Below are positions 20,750-32,127 of a stretch of DNA of 64,000 nucleotides, one piece after another. The translations under genes were made by a program, and so were the position numbers. Under the pieces are notes generated by a model. The model was not told the origin of the DNA. It saw only the letters and a list, made by a program, of their open reading frames with translations, and searched no databases. Origin of the DNA: Avena insularis (Eukaryota; Streptophyta; Magnoliopsida; Poales; Poaceae); contig CM042684.1 of assembly GCA_023614405.1 (NCBI GenBank), positions 203,428,941 through 203,492,940 on the forward strand. Direction: 5' to 3'. Each line of letters starts with the position of its first letter. The stretch's first letter is position 1.

Positions 20750-21726
20750 TTACACCGACCCTAATGACTACTGAAGATGCTACAACTGTTGCAAGAAAGG
20801 ATCAGTCCAATGAGGTTAGAATTGGACCTATTACAAGAGCTCATGCTAAGCTACTAGAACAACAGGTGAATTTACTCCTAAACGAATCTGGTACTTTGAT
20901 TGATGAGAACTTTATACTGGCTAAGTCTATGCATTTATGTATGATCAGGTTCGTTGGAGAAACAAGCATGGTGTGAGGAGGAGAAGGGCTAGAAGAGAAG
21001 CCCAACATGATGATCGCCCAAGGATGCGCGAGGGAGGAGCAGGAGGAAGGCGCAAACGAAGATCATCAAGGTGAAGGCAAAAACATCTGCCATGACCGAA
21101 GTGTCCGGCCAAATCCACCCGGACTGTCCGGCCTAGTCGAGAGGCAAACTGGCGTGGACATTCAGTATGCCAGTTTGGACACTACACGGACGCCACCCGG
21201 AAACTTCAAAGTTTCTGGCCAGACCGGACTGTCCGACACACTTCACCCGGAGTGTCTGGCCTGACCGGACTGTCCGACCGATTTCGACCAGAGTGTCCGC
21301 CCGCCGACCGAATCTGGTCCGAGTCGGTTTGTATCAGTTTGAATCGTTTGCGTTTAGTTTTGGTTTCTGGTTGCTCCAGCCGCCCTTATAAGCCTTGGGA
21401 CGACCTCTAGTTAGGTTTTAGACCACGTTAAAATATTTTGGAGTTGTTTCTTTCATAGAACCTCTGGAATTACCCTGTGCTCGAATCTACCAACTATAAT
21501 TGAGTGTGATCTGTTGTTCCATTGGGAATTAGAGATTGCATACTACCATTCGTGGTCACGGCTGCGTGCGCAAGAGCGTGGTGTTGTGAATATCCTACAA
21601 GATTCGAGAGCTGTTGCATTGGCATCAGGGATCGAGCGGGAGAGTTCATAGCTACAGGCTAGTTATCTATCATCCACCATCATCATCGCCATCCGCTTAC
21701 TGAGAAGATCGGGCCACCCCACATCA
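20730..21726 (+). repeat. 3' LTR of element C
   Basis: The 997-bp LTR is preceded by a purine tract with ten G (20717-20726). It carries the LTR-encoded tail, palindromes of the CCGGACTGTCCGG class (21093-21300), TTATAAG at 21387-21392 and the end CCCACATCA, followed by the target duplication CTTTT. Confidence 0.93.
20731..20976 (+). other. LTR-encoded conserved peptide, GPITRAHAKLL tail (element C)
   Basis: Frame from GATGATGAGGAC reads [12 protein letters not shown], then VARKDQSNEVRIGPITRA, a helix-like KLLEQQVNLLLNES and MHLCMIRFVGE, ending at TGA (20974). LTR B encodes nearly the same peptide, and family 1 LTRs encode GPMTRARAKLL...VNSLL...LCIIRYE. Changing the G-tract length by one base (11 or 8 G) would join it to integrase. 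Similar tails at the pol end of plant CRM-type elements are known to me from memory. Here it is probably the ancestral pol C-terminus. Confidence 0.65.
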
Positions 21727-22327
21727 CTTTTCCTAAACCACCACCAGAGTCATTGCATGTGTGCTCCTTTCCTAAACCACATGGATCCACCAGAGTCATT
21801 GCACGTGTTTTACTTTCCTAAACCACCACCAGAGTCATTGCATGTGTGTTCTTTTCCTAAACCACCACCAGAGTCATTGCATGTGTGTTCCTTTCCTAAA
21901 CCACATGGATCCACCAGAGTCATTGCATGTGTGTTCTTTTCCAAAAGCACTACCAAAGTCATTGCATGTGTCTTCTTTTCCTAAACCACATGGATCCACC
22001 AGAGTCATTACATGTGTGTTCCTTTCCCAAACCACATGGATCCACCAGAGTCATTGCAAGTGTGTTGTTTTCCTAAACCACATGGATCCACCAGAGTCAT
22101 TGCATGTGTGTTCCTTTCCCAAACCACATTGATCCACTAGAGTCATTCCATGTGTGTTCTTTTCCTAAACCACCCCCAGAGTCATTACATGTGTGTTCTT
22201 TTTCCTAAACCACCACTAGAGTCATTGCATGTGTGTTCGTTTCCTAAACCTCATTAATTCAGCAGAGTCATTGCATGTGTGTTCCTTTCGTAAACCACAT
22301 GGATCCACCAGAGTCATTGCATGTGTG
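21727..22327. repeat. Minisatellite array, segment 3
   Basis: About 14 units resume directly after element C, with long units prevailing. It ends ATGTGTG at 22327, where element D enters; GTGTG at 22323-22327 is the target duplication. Confidence 0.92.
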
Positions 22328-23981
22328 TGATGGCGCGTGGTTGACATGGGAGCTTCTTCTTCTTCAGTCCCGGGCAATGGCGCTAGAAAAAGTCTTGCTG
22401 GCCCAAAATATATCGAGCTTGTTGGGGAACCCCAAGAGGAAGGTATGATGAGCACAGCAGTAAGTTTTCCCTCAGTATGAAACCAAGGTTATCAATCCAG
22501 TAGGAACAAGGAAACACCCCAAAGGTGTTGCTAGCTGAAACACCCCAAAGGTGTTGCTACCGGTGCCAGCAGCAACGTGGAGACCTGCACAACACAACCA
22601 CAGAACTCTGTCCCCAACTTGCGATGAGGTTGTCAATCTCACCGGTTTTGCTGAAAACAAAGGATTAAACGTATCGAATGGAAGGAAGTGATAGTTTGCA
22701 GAAAGTAAACACAAAGCAGTAAACAATTTGTAGATTGAATGTAAAAGAAAGGACCGAGGTCCATAGTTCACTAGAGGTGGCTCTCCTTAAGATAGATAAC
22801 ATGCTGGTTGAACAAATTACAGCAGGGCAATTGACAAACATCGAGAAAGCATACAAGCATATACTAATCATCTTGACTCCTTTGAGACTTGATTGGGCAT
22901 TACAACATTATACATAGACCGTCATCCAACTGCATCTATGACTAATAATCCACCTTCAGGTTATCATCCGAACCCCCTCTAGTATTAAGTTCCAAGCAAC
23001 AGATTATCGCATTACGAATTACGTGTAAAGTAAACAATATGATTGTTCTATGAATAAAGGATTGTTGTTTTCTCCCTAGTAGCAACAACACATCTAGTAC
23101 CTTAGATATTTCTGTCACTTCCCCAAGATTACCAGAGGCATGAACCCATTATCGAGCATAAATACTAACTCTTGGAGTTGCTAGCATCTACTTGGCCAAG
23201 ATAGCTACTAACAACGGAAAGCATGCAAGATCACAAATAATAAAGACATGATAGAATCAATAATCAATCTAAAATAGCATCTCAATATCCATCGGATCCC
23301 CACAAACACAACATGCAGAATTACAAATAGATGATATTGATCATGAACGGAGCTCACAAGATCTAAACATGAAAGCACAAATGAGGAGAACCAGCCATCT
23401 AGCTACTACATGGACCCGTAGTCCAGAGATGAACTACTCACGCATCACACCGGAGGCTTGCATGATGATGAAGAAGGCCTCCAGGGTGAATTCCCCTCTT
23501 CGATAGGGTGTCGGGAAGAGCTTCAGATCCCTCCCGATCTAGGGATGGAGATGACGGCGGCTACAGACTCTTTCATAGAATTTTGATCGGGTACTTAGGG
23601 TTTCCGTATCAGAGGCAATATATAGGCGGAAGGAGAGGCCGAGGGTGCACAGGCGGACCACCTGGGCGCGGGCCAAGCCTGGCCGCGTGGCCAGGTGGTG
23701 TCGCCGGGCCCTAGCCCCTCTCCGTCTCGTATTCTGGCTCCAGATGTCTCCCGATAAAATAGTGACTTTGACTTTTGTCCCGTCCAATTCCGAGAATATT
23801 CATTTTCTGACTTCCTGAAACCAAAAACAGCAGAAAACAGGCAGCTGGCACTGTGCCTCTTGTTAATAGGTTAGTCTAAGAAATCGTATGAAAAGTACTC
23901 CAAAGTGTGGACAAAACATAAGAAAGTAGATAAAACCAAGCATGGAACATCAAAAATTATAGATACATTTGCAATGTATCA
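22328..23981 (-). repeat. 3' LTR of element D
   Basis: The LTR is 1654 bp, homologous to 48656-50300. Near its left end (22368-22385) lies a degenerate tRNA-type primer-site sequence that belongs to the LTR itself. A block containing AACACCCCAAAGGTGTTGCT is present twice in tandem at about 22510-22562 and once in the partner. No gene is present. Confidence 0.9.
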
Positions 23982-26733
23982 ACATCCCCAAGCTTAACTC
24001 CTGCTCGTCCTCGAGTAGGTAAGTGATAAAAAGAAAGAATAATTTTTGAGGTGACATGCACCATCATAAACTTGATCAAAGTATTTGTAAAACATTCGAA
24101 GCTGGAATCATAGTACTTCAATCATAACATGAAAGACAAAGTTCTAGCAATAAGGCAAAGAAACTATGTTGCAACATGAAAAGGCATAAACAAAAGATTC
24201 ATGAATAACAATGCTTTACAAGACGTTTGTTTGTTTCACATAAAGAAAACATAGCATAGTGGTATTCAGCTTGTCCCTCTTAGAGTATAAAACATAAATG
24301 CATAGGACACCTTCAGAGTTCATAAGAGTGACTAGATACAAATAGTTTAAAACAAGCAATGTCAAGGTATGCATCAATCCACAAGTCTTGGGACAATGCA
24401 CATAGAACTAAGAATGGCCACTATGCTCTCAAAGTAGGTGCATAAAGATAGAAGGTGGAGACTCAATATAATGGTGGAAGAAATGCCTTCATAGAAGGAA
24501 GCAGAGATTCAAGTTTCATAAAGAGCTTCCAGAAATTATGGTACTTAATAGCTTTCGGCTCTCATTGCCCCTATCATAAGCATCTTGAAGTGATTAAGGT
24601 TATAGTGAACAAACTATGGTGTACATGCTTGACGAAGTATAAGTTAGAAATCTCATGTCCCTTGAATACGAGGGCTGCTCCTCATGCTACTCAAGTTTAG
24701 TCACCGGTAAGTTCTTGTCATCGTAAGTACATGTGTATCATAGAGAACCGCCAACAGGGTACCCCTTGCCCGATGATACGGAAGAATCCACATATCAAAA
24801 TGACAAGGCAAGCTGACAACGAGCATCTCAGCAATCTTCTTATTTACCATGGGAATATGGTGCTTTTTTCTCTCTTTCCTCTTTTCATAATATCTTTTTC
24901 TCTTTTTTATCAATATAGGACTCTTTTTTTAATAAGAAGAATGCTTCATAGACAACTTATTATGGTTACGCTGCAGGTTTCCACCATGTCAGCATGGATT
25001 AGACCAGCGGCCCAGGTGTTTCTCTAACACATATACATAACTCCATGGACTTACAAGCTCCCCTTTCATTTCACACCGACGACATCCATAGACAAAAGAG
25101 CATGATATCAACTAGGTACAAAGTACTCGTGCAATGTTAAAAGCGTTCCCCATGACAACATGGTTCTGCTAATCCCCAACAAATAAGTGCAAGCATATAC
25201 AACATAGACGATACAGTGGTTCAAGTTTATTAAGGGCAAGAAAAGTAAAGTGTGCCATCAAGTTCGTGAGAGCTTTAATCACTAGTTTTCTCATAACAAG
25301 TTTAATTTGGTAGGTAAACAAAAGCATGAATATACTTGGAATAGCATATGCTAATAGGTAGGTATGGTGGACTCTTTGGAATAATTTGGTTTTAGGAGTT
25401 GGATGCATGAGTGGAACTCATACTTGGTTGCGGAGGCTAGCAAAAGACTGGGAGCAACAAACTAAGAGAGCAATAAGGGTCATAATCATGCAGAGCGACA
25501 AAACATCATTGATCAAAGCATAAAGTGATACTACAAGTTGAAAACTAAAGGATCATAAAGGCTATGGTGACTTGAGATAGTCATAACATGGTGTGAGCAT
25601 GCGCCAAGTCAACCCAAGTAAAGCATCAAAGGACAATACCACAATACTATGCTTTAATATGCTAAAACAACGCATGATTCATCCAAGGCACATTAAGCAA
25701 TCTAAATTGTTTATAACAAGTCATGCTACAGCAAAAAATACTAAGCATAAAGCCAAAACAATATAAAGCATGGCATGACAAAGCATAGGCCACAGTAAAA
25801 AAAGCTCTTTTTACCACTTAAGCATGAACTTTCCTACTCTTTTGCAAACCAAACCAAACTTTTTGAAAACCAATGTATGAAAGAGGGGGTCCAACCAATT
25901 TATTCAGCAAACTAAGCAAACAAAGAAAACTAAAAAACAAAACGAAAATGAAAAAGAAGACGCTCCAAGAACAACACAACTGTGCATGAAACAATAAAAA
26001 TGAAGCGTTTGGAACAAACCTGGGATTTTTATTGATGAAGAGGGGGATGCCTTGGGCATCCCCAAGCTTTGACGCTTGTACTTATTGGATATTTCTTGGG
26101 GTGACATGCGTGGCATCCCCAATCTTGAGATTTAGTCCATCCTTCATCTCATTACTCATTCCTTCCATACACCTGAAATTTTTCCTTCATACAAAACTTC
26201 ACACAATCTTTATTAGCAACATTAGTGCACTCAAGATAATAAGTCTTTAGGTTCAGTTATAACACCAATAAACTTCCATTAAAACACTAGCTACTGTAGC
26301 ACTTCCCTCAAAAAGCTCAATTCCCCAAAATAATTCAAAAAGGAACCAACAAGAAGCAAATGTAGAAAAATGGCAGAAATCTGTCAAAACAGACCAGCAG
26401 GTGAAGACGAATTTTTTCGAAGACCTTCTGTTGCTCAAATCAAAAAGTGTTGAACTAACTAAAGTTAGATAACAACCTGGGTCAGAAGCAAAAAAATTCA
26501 CGCCTCAAAAGGACGTACAGAGATTTTACACGAATTTTTACGGTGAAGCACAGAAATCTGTTTCAGGACAGCAACTTTCTCAATCATTACTTCTCTCTCA
26601 TTAGAGGTTAATCTTGGCACAAAAAGCAAATAAAAAGGATAAGGAGCGGTTATTACTGAAGTAATAACTTCCAAGACTCATCTAAAACTTTTGTGTTATC
26701 TCCCAATAAGTACTTTTCTTTAACGCCTTTAAG
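23982..26733 (-). other. Internal region of D without recognisable genes
   Basis: It is AT-rich. The purine tract AAGCTTGGGGATGT adjoins the LTR in reverse at 23982-23995, as expected for a polypurine tract in minus orientation. A pyrimidine-rich stretch lies at 24863-24930 and a perfect hairpin at 26043-26063. The scattered short open frames show no domains or shared frame, so I support no gene here. Confidence 0.7.
26043..26063. other. Perfect 9-bp inverted repeat in D
   Basis: GGGGATGCC-TTG-GGCATCCCC is followed by CAAGCTT. A related GGCATCCCC copy follows at about 26111-26119. It could form a stable RNA hairpin. Confidence 0.6.
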
Positions 26734-27452
26734 TTAGGCATAAGAATTTCGATGATGCTCACATAAGAAATATGAATTGAAGTAAAAGAGAGCATCAAGA
26801 AGCAAATTCAAAACACATTTAAGTCTAACCCACTTCCTATGCATAGGAATCTTATACGCAAATAAACTCACAAAGAACAAAGTGACAGGCATAGGAAGAT
26901 AAAACAAAAGTAACTTCAAACTTTCAGCACATAGAGAGGTGTTTCAGTATCATGAAAACTTCTACAACCATATTTTCCTATCTCATAATAATTTTCAGTA
27001 GCCTCATGAATAAACTCAACAATATAACTATCACATAAAGCATGCTTTTCATGATCTACAAGCACTAGAGCTTTATTATAAACATTTTCAAAAGAATCCT
27101 CAGGAACATAACATTCATCCTCCTTTAGTAAGCATGGGAGACAATCAAATATTGTAATTGGTAAAGAGTTACTCTCTTGATCATCACTCTCCTCCTCTTT
27201 TTCATCCAATGAGCTTCCAGTTTCAGCAATTTCTTCTTCCATAGGCTCCTGCAAGGCATTAGTCTCTTCCGTTGGTGGAGAGCATCTATTAAGATATTCA
27301 AGAATATAGCCATTTTCTTCCTTGTAATTATCAAAGCAAAATTGAAGTATATGATAAACGTCATATTTATAAGGTGCATCATCAGTATTTTCAAGCAAAC
27401 TAGCAAGTTCAAATGCACCCTTCCATGCAATAAATTCTTCAATTTGTTTCAC
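26734..27452 (-). pseudogene. Degenerate ORF of unknown function in element D
   Basis: From 27452 the frame reads about 178 codons (QIEEFIAWKGAFELASLLEN, an acidic stretch MEEEIAETGSSLDEKEEESD, then SFENVYNKALVLVDHEKHAL) and stops at 26916. A one-base loss there moves the rest to the neighbouring frame, which continues LLLFYLPMPVTLFFVSLFAY and a second hydrophobic stretch, down to 26734. The original product would be about 240 residues, acidic in the middle with two hydrophobic C-terminal segments. I recognise no catalytic domain. I recall similar text in grass retrotransposon translations but cannot name a function. Confidence 0.5.
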
Positions 27453-27921
27453 ATCATAAAAGTCATAATTTCCTTTAACATAAGAAGATATGGTAACATT
27501 ATCATTATACTCACATTGAAAAGGGAGGTGTTTATACCTCCTACAGAAACATGATTTATCAATGCAATAAGTAACATTATAAGTAGATCACACGTTTCTA
27601 GCAATGGTATTCAATTTATCAATTTGTTCCCATAAGAATTTCCCTTTTTGTGACAAGCTGTGTTCCTTATAATAATATTTTTGTTCTTCTGTGAACCCAC
27701 CTTGCCATTTAGATTCAGTTTCAAAGAAACCAACCATTGATAGTAAGCATGATAAAGCAAGACAATGATAGACCAACGAAAATACCAACTATAGTAGGAA
27801 CTAATTTTTGTGTGTTTTTGATAAAGAAACAAGCAAACGAAGCAAAAGTAAACTAAGCAAAACAAAAATAACAAAGTAAAGAGATTGGTTATGAGGGACT
27901 CCCCTTGTGAAGATGTCCTTC
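27453..27921 (-). other. 5' internal part of D next to the E insertion
   Basis: The minus strand has a 66-codon open frame (27788-27588) containing TEEQKYYYKEHSLSQKGK and FLWEQIDKLNTIARNV, ending at a stop. It may be the start of the same decayed coding region that follows. The block ends at 27921, where E has inserted (CCTTC at 27917-27921). Confidence 0.45.
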
Positions 27922-28162
27922 TGATGCATCCTGTCCTATGGATGCTCCTACATCTACACCAACAAGTCCCCCAAGTGGACCCATGACTCGTGCCTGAGCC
28001 AAACTCCTACAAGCTAAGGTGAACTCGCTCCTCTCCTCTTGCCAATTTTATACCTCCTTGGACGATGTGCTACTTCATGCAACTACTCTATGCATCATCA
28101 GGTACAAAGCCTCGACACATCACCAAGCACCCAAGTATGGAGAACAAGGAGCAGAGCGTGAA
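27922..28162 (+). repeat. 5' LTR of E, first part
   Basis: These 241 bp align with the start of the right LTR (47601 onward) and contain the coding-like segment; TRARAK is interrupted here by TGA (GTGCCTGAGCC). It ends GAGCGTGAA, where GTGAA (28158-28162) is the target duplication of T1. Confidence 0.92.
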
Positions 28163-31100
28163 TGTTGCAACCTCGGATCGTTAAGGATCCCAAGTCCCTG
28201 TGATTAACATGCTAGTCCTTGGATCAATAGCTAGCACTTCACAGTCGATGAATATCATGTAAAACACAAGTCATTATTACACGAATAATCTAGAGTATAT
28301 TTTTACAACTTGCATAGCTTATAGCTAGCTCAAATAAAATAGCGGAAACTAAGTAAAACTTGAGTCCATCAGCGCCTCAGGCTAGTTGCGTGAAGACCCG
28401 CGATCCCTACGCACCTTTCAGTCTTCGGATGCTGCACATAAGACGTGTAGCCAACAAGTTGGGTCAATACTTTAAATGTATTGGCAAATTACACCAAGGA
28501 AAGAGTGAGTCTATCTCACATGCAAGGCTAAGAGTAAGCTTTGAGGTTCATTTGCATAAAGCCAATTTTCTCAATGTAAGAAGAAAAGAGGAAGAAATTT
28601 TTCCCTACTTTGTAAACTTTGATATGTAGTATAGGGTCGAATGGAACACGTGGATATTGCTCACCAAGTGCCCAATCAACCTAGCACTTGGATATTACGC
28701 ACCAAGTTCCCAAAATCCCACCCAATGGCGATATTACTCACGCCTTGGGATTTATAAAAAGTTTAGTTTGGAAAAGAGAGAGGAGGATCCTTTAGAGGCT
28801 CCATCCTTCAGATGCTCAAAGTGTTCTTTTCCGTGAACTCGGCTGATCGATCAGATTGCAATACTCTCGAGAGGTTGTGCACTTTCCGCACAATCCACGA
28901 TCAAGTCCTTTTACAGACAAGACCATGGCGAGGCCTTCCCTTAGTAGCCCCTCTACCAGCTGGATCCAACCGTGCCAAGAACCTCCAAATGTTGGTACCC
29001 CGGTGAGGTTTTCCACTAAGTACTAAGCCAAGTCAGAGCCCATATGTATTTGTGGTTCCACGGGAAGCTTCTGAATTCTGAAACATGGCAGACTTCTTTG
29101 ATTCCTGGGCGGCCGTCCTCCACCAAATATTCCACTCGTTGTCCCGACAACCATTCCGCCCAGAAGAAAACTTAGTTTTATTTTGAAGGGGGTTTTGAGA
29201 AGAAAAGTTCGCTCGAGAGAGCTTTCATACTTAGAATTTTTTTTGAGTCTTTCGAACCCCCCAACGGTACTTAGTGTATATATAGCATAGCAAGAAATAC
29301 TTAGCAAAAACAGGGGAACCTAATAGGATGGAAATTCCTAAGTATAAAGCTACTCATGGCATACTACAAAACCGCACTTGCAAAATAGTAATAAGAAAAT
29401 CTACTAAAGACCTACACATGCACACTACAGGATTTGAAGAGTAAAACATGCATAGTCAAAAACTGGGACATAATATGTACAAGTGGTGTAAATTGCCTTG
29501 ATCCGAGCAGCACTCTACACAACAGTACTCCTCAGCGCACTCCGAGCAATCTAACGAAACAAAACATGGATCCCATCACAATTTGCACAAAACAAAGTCA
29601 CGAAGTCGAATATGCATGCATGCAACATGGTAATATGCAAGGATGGATTCAAATTTGACCAATGGTTTTATTCGGGGGTGTTGTTGAGTTGGGGATGTCA
29701 TTAGAATCGATTCCCCACAGGTTTTAAGTATTTTGGATTAAACCCTAAATAACCAAGCTCAAAACTAGATCTACAACTCCAATCTAGCTCGAGACAGATC
29801 TGAATACCCCAAGCATGATATAACAATTTTCTACAGAAGGTCTCTTAGGTACAAAGCTAGCGCAACAAGGATCAACTAAAACAGATCTACGGGTATTTTT
29901 ATAGAATTAAAATACCCTAATATAATCTTTAAATCCTACTGCAAGATTTCTGTAGTAAAACACCAATATTATTATAGATCTGTGTTCTACTCGAAATTAT
30001 GAATCCAACGGTATATTATACGCAATTTTTGGACTACTACACAATTTACTATAGATTTTACAAGTTTTAAAGGTTTTCTACCTATTTAAAAGAAAATAAA
30101 ATGGCGGCGCCAACTGTGCAGCGCCAAGTGGCGGCACGGGACTGGTCTCGGGGGGGCACGCGGAGCTGACGCGGTGGCGACGTGGCACTGACACGGCGCT
30201 GACGCGTGCACGGATGCGTGGCGGCGCGCGATTGGTTGGTACCCCTTCGTTGGGTCAATGCGATCTATACCGCCGGATCGAAATCTGACGGCCAGGAACG
30301 GAGGGGCTTATCGGCGATGACGGCTTGACGTTGACAATGACAGCGACAGCGGCGGTGCGTCGATGGCGATGGCCGGCGGCGTTCCGGCTGGCTCCCGGCT
30401 ACGCGAAGTGGACGACGATGTTCCCCTCCTCCTCGCGGTCGCCCTGGTACGGTCGGTGTCGGTCCTCCCCTTCTCTGCTCGCGGTGGTGCTCGGCCGTTC
30501 TCTCCCGTCTCCGGCGAGACTCCGACGACCAATTGCCGGCGATTCACCGTGCTATACAGAGGGAAAATCGAGGGGGAGACAGAGGAGTTAGCGGCGGTTC
30601 CGATTTTGGAAGAGAGAGAGGGAGAAGAGCTCGGTATCGACGACGGCGACAACCTCCCGAGGCGGAGCTCCGGCGGCGCGTCGGCGGCGACGTAGGTGGT
30701 GCTAGGGTTTACGTTTTTTTGGGAAAAGAGCTAGGGCTCAATGGGGAAGCTTATAAGGGGGGTCTTACATGCGGGAGGGGTCAGATTCGTCTCCGAATCC
30801 AACGGAATCCGTTGAGATTGCGTCGGCCAGGGGAGTTGGGGACGAACACGGCGACGGGGATGACAGGTGGGGCCGGCTCGTCAGTGAGAGGCGGGGGGAA
30901 GCGGGCTGGCGGCTGCTTGGCCGGCCACTGGGCGGTCATGCTGCTTGCACTGAGGCGGCGGATAGGTGGTAGGTCGGCTGGCCCGGTTAGTCTAGTGTTT
31001 TTTTCTTTTATCTTTTTATTTATTTCTATTTCACAAAAAACGTATAACTTTTGCAAACGGACTCCAAATAAAGTGAAATTTGTCTCTAAAATTTTGTAAA

Positions 31101-31293
31101 AAGAAGAGGGTTAGAATGGGGTTACAAAATAACACTTTTTCAAAGGTTTAGAAGGATTGTTATTGATTAACCCTTTTAGTCTTTATATGACTATGGGATT
31201 TAGGAAAAGTATCTAATGCAGTTGATGCCATGATGCAAGGATATGATGCATGCTTCTAGTAACATCTGCAATTGCAAAATTTGGGATGTTAGA
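28163..31293 (-). repeat. 3' LTR of T1
   Basis: It reads TGTTGCAACC to TGTTAGA (the terminal TACA decayed to TAGA). It contains a GC-rich block (about 30105-30980) that looks like a plant gene 5' end, a TGACG-rich cluster (30165-30225), CTTATAAG and AAACCCTAGC in minus orientation, and a second TATATATA at 29277-29284. Open frames in the GC-rich block are not supported as genes. Confidence 0.92.
30701..30757 (-). promoter_or_regulatory. Probable LTR core promoter of T1
   Basis: On the minus strand, CTTATAAG (30750-30757) is followed about 40 bases later by AAACCCTAGC (30710-30701) and then a GC- and pyrimidine-rich leader-like stretch. The partner LTR has the same at 39611-39618 and 39561-39570. 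The TATATATA at 29277-29284 and 38127-38134 is an alternative. Confidence 0.5.
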
Positions 31294-31305
31294 AACCTAC
31301 CCCCC

Positions 31306-32127
31306 TTAAGAAGAATCTCGTCCCCGAGATTCGGGTTGGTTAAAAAATAGGTGTGGGTTTTCTTTCTTCAGGTCTTCTTCACGTTCCCACGTGGCCTCTT
31401 CCTTGGAGTGGTGATTCCATTGAACTTTGCAAAACCTGATAGTCTTGGTACGAGTGATTCTCTTGGCTATCTCCAGAATCCTGGTGGGTTTTTCCTCATA
31501 GGTGAGATCGTTTTACAGTTGAACCTCGTCCAACGGAACCGTATCCTTCAGTGGGGTTTCAGCCATTTCCGGGTGACACTTCTTTAGTTGCGACACATGG
31601 AAAACATCATGAACTATTAACACTTCGGGCAATTCCAACTGATAGGCAACTTACCCTCTACGACCCTTGATTCCAAATCTCTTCACTCCTCGTAGTGGCG
31701 AAACTCGGAGATACGCACGGTCTCCCACTTCATAGGTCACATCCCTGCGCTTGGAATCAGCATAACTCTTTTTCCTGGATTGGGATATTTTTAACCTGTC
31801 TTGAATCTGTCTCACCTTTTCTTCGGCATCCTTGATCAGTTCAGGTCCAAACAAACTCCGTTCTCCAACTCCACTCCATAGCAGCGGAGTTCTACACTTT
31901 CTTCCATATAGAACTTCAAATGGAGCCATCTTGATACTAGTTTGGTAACTGTTATTGTATGAGAATTCCGCATATGGCAAGTTATCATCCCAACTAGACC
32001 CATAGTCTAGCGCACAGGCTCTTAACATGTCTTCCAAGATCTGATTAACTCTTTCCGTTTTCCCATCTGTTTGCGGGTGGAAAGCAGTACTAAACTCCAG
32101 TCGTGTCCCTAGAGACTCGTGTAACTG
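31306..32127 (-). pseudogene. Integrase C-terminus and chromodomain (T1)
   Basis: It continues the pol frame after the TGA at 32128: MEDMLRACALDYGSSWDD, EFSYNNSYQTSIKMAPFEVL, YGRKCRTPLLW and GDRAYLRVSPLRGVKRFGIKG. About 20 codons of the next segment are missing, and TAA at 31651 follows. The frame then resumes with VFHVSQLKKC, has a TAA near 31515, and reads a chromodomain: KVQWNHHSKEEATWEREEDL near the end. It terminates at TAA (31306), beside the polypurine tract. A chromodomain guides integration to methylated-histone chromatin in chromoviruses. Confidence 0.82.

Larger units (their letters stand above)
13972..21726 (+). mobile_element. Element C: complete family 2 Ty3/gypsy retrotransposon
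   Basis: The element is 7755 bp with two 997-bp LTRs (13972-14968, 20730-21726) and perfect target duplications CTTTT at 13967-13971 and 21727-21731. The order is LTR, primer site, 1.1-kb leader, gag, zinc knuckle, protease, RT, RNase H, integrase, G10 polypurine tract, LTR. The RT ([19 protein letters not shown]) and protease (IIDGGSC) place it near CRM/Reina-type plant chromoviruses, although I see no classical chromodomain. Gag has several stops, pol has a nonsense codon and a frameshift, and integrase lacks a catalytic Asp. Confidence 0.95.

Noticed and set aside
26734..26919. Hydrophobic frame in D as a retroviral envelope gene
   Set aside because: It is too short and has no signal peptide, cleavage site or fusion motif; unknown function is the honest call.
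30533..31099. Arg/Gly-rich open frames in the T1 LTR (also 30308-30652, 39556-39840)
   Set aside because: They lie in GC-rich LTR sequence where frames stay open by composition. The two LTR copies do not keep the same frame, and there is no domain.
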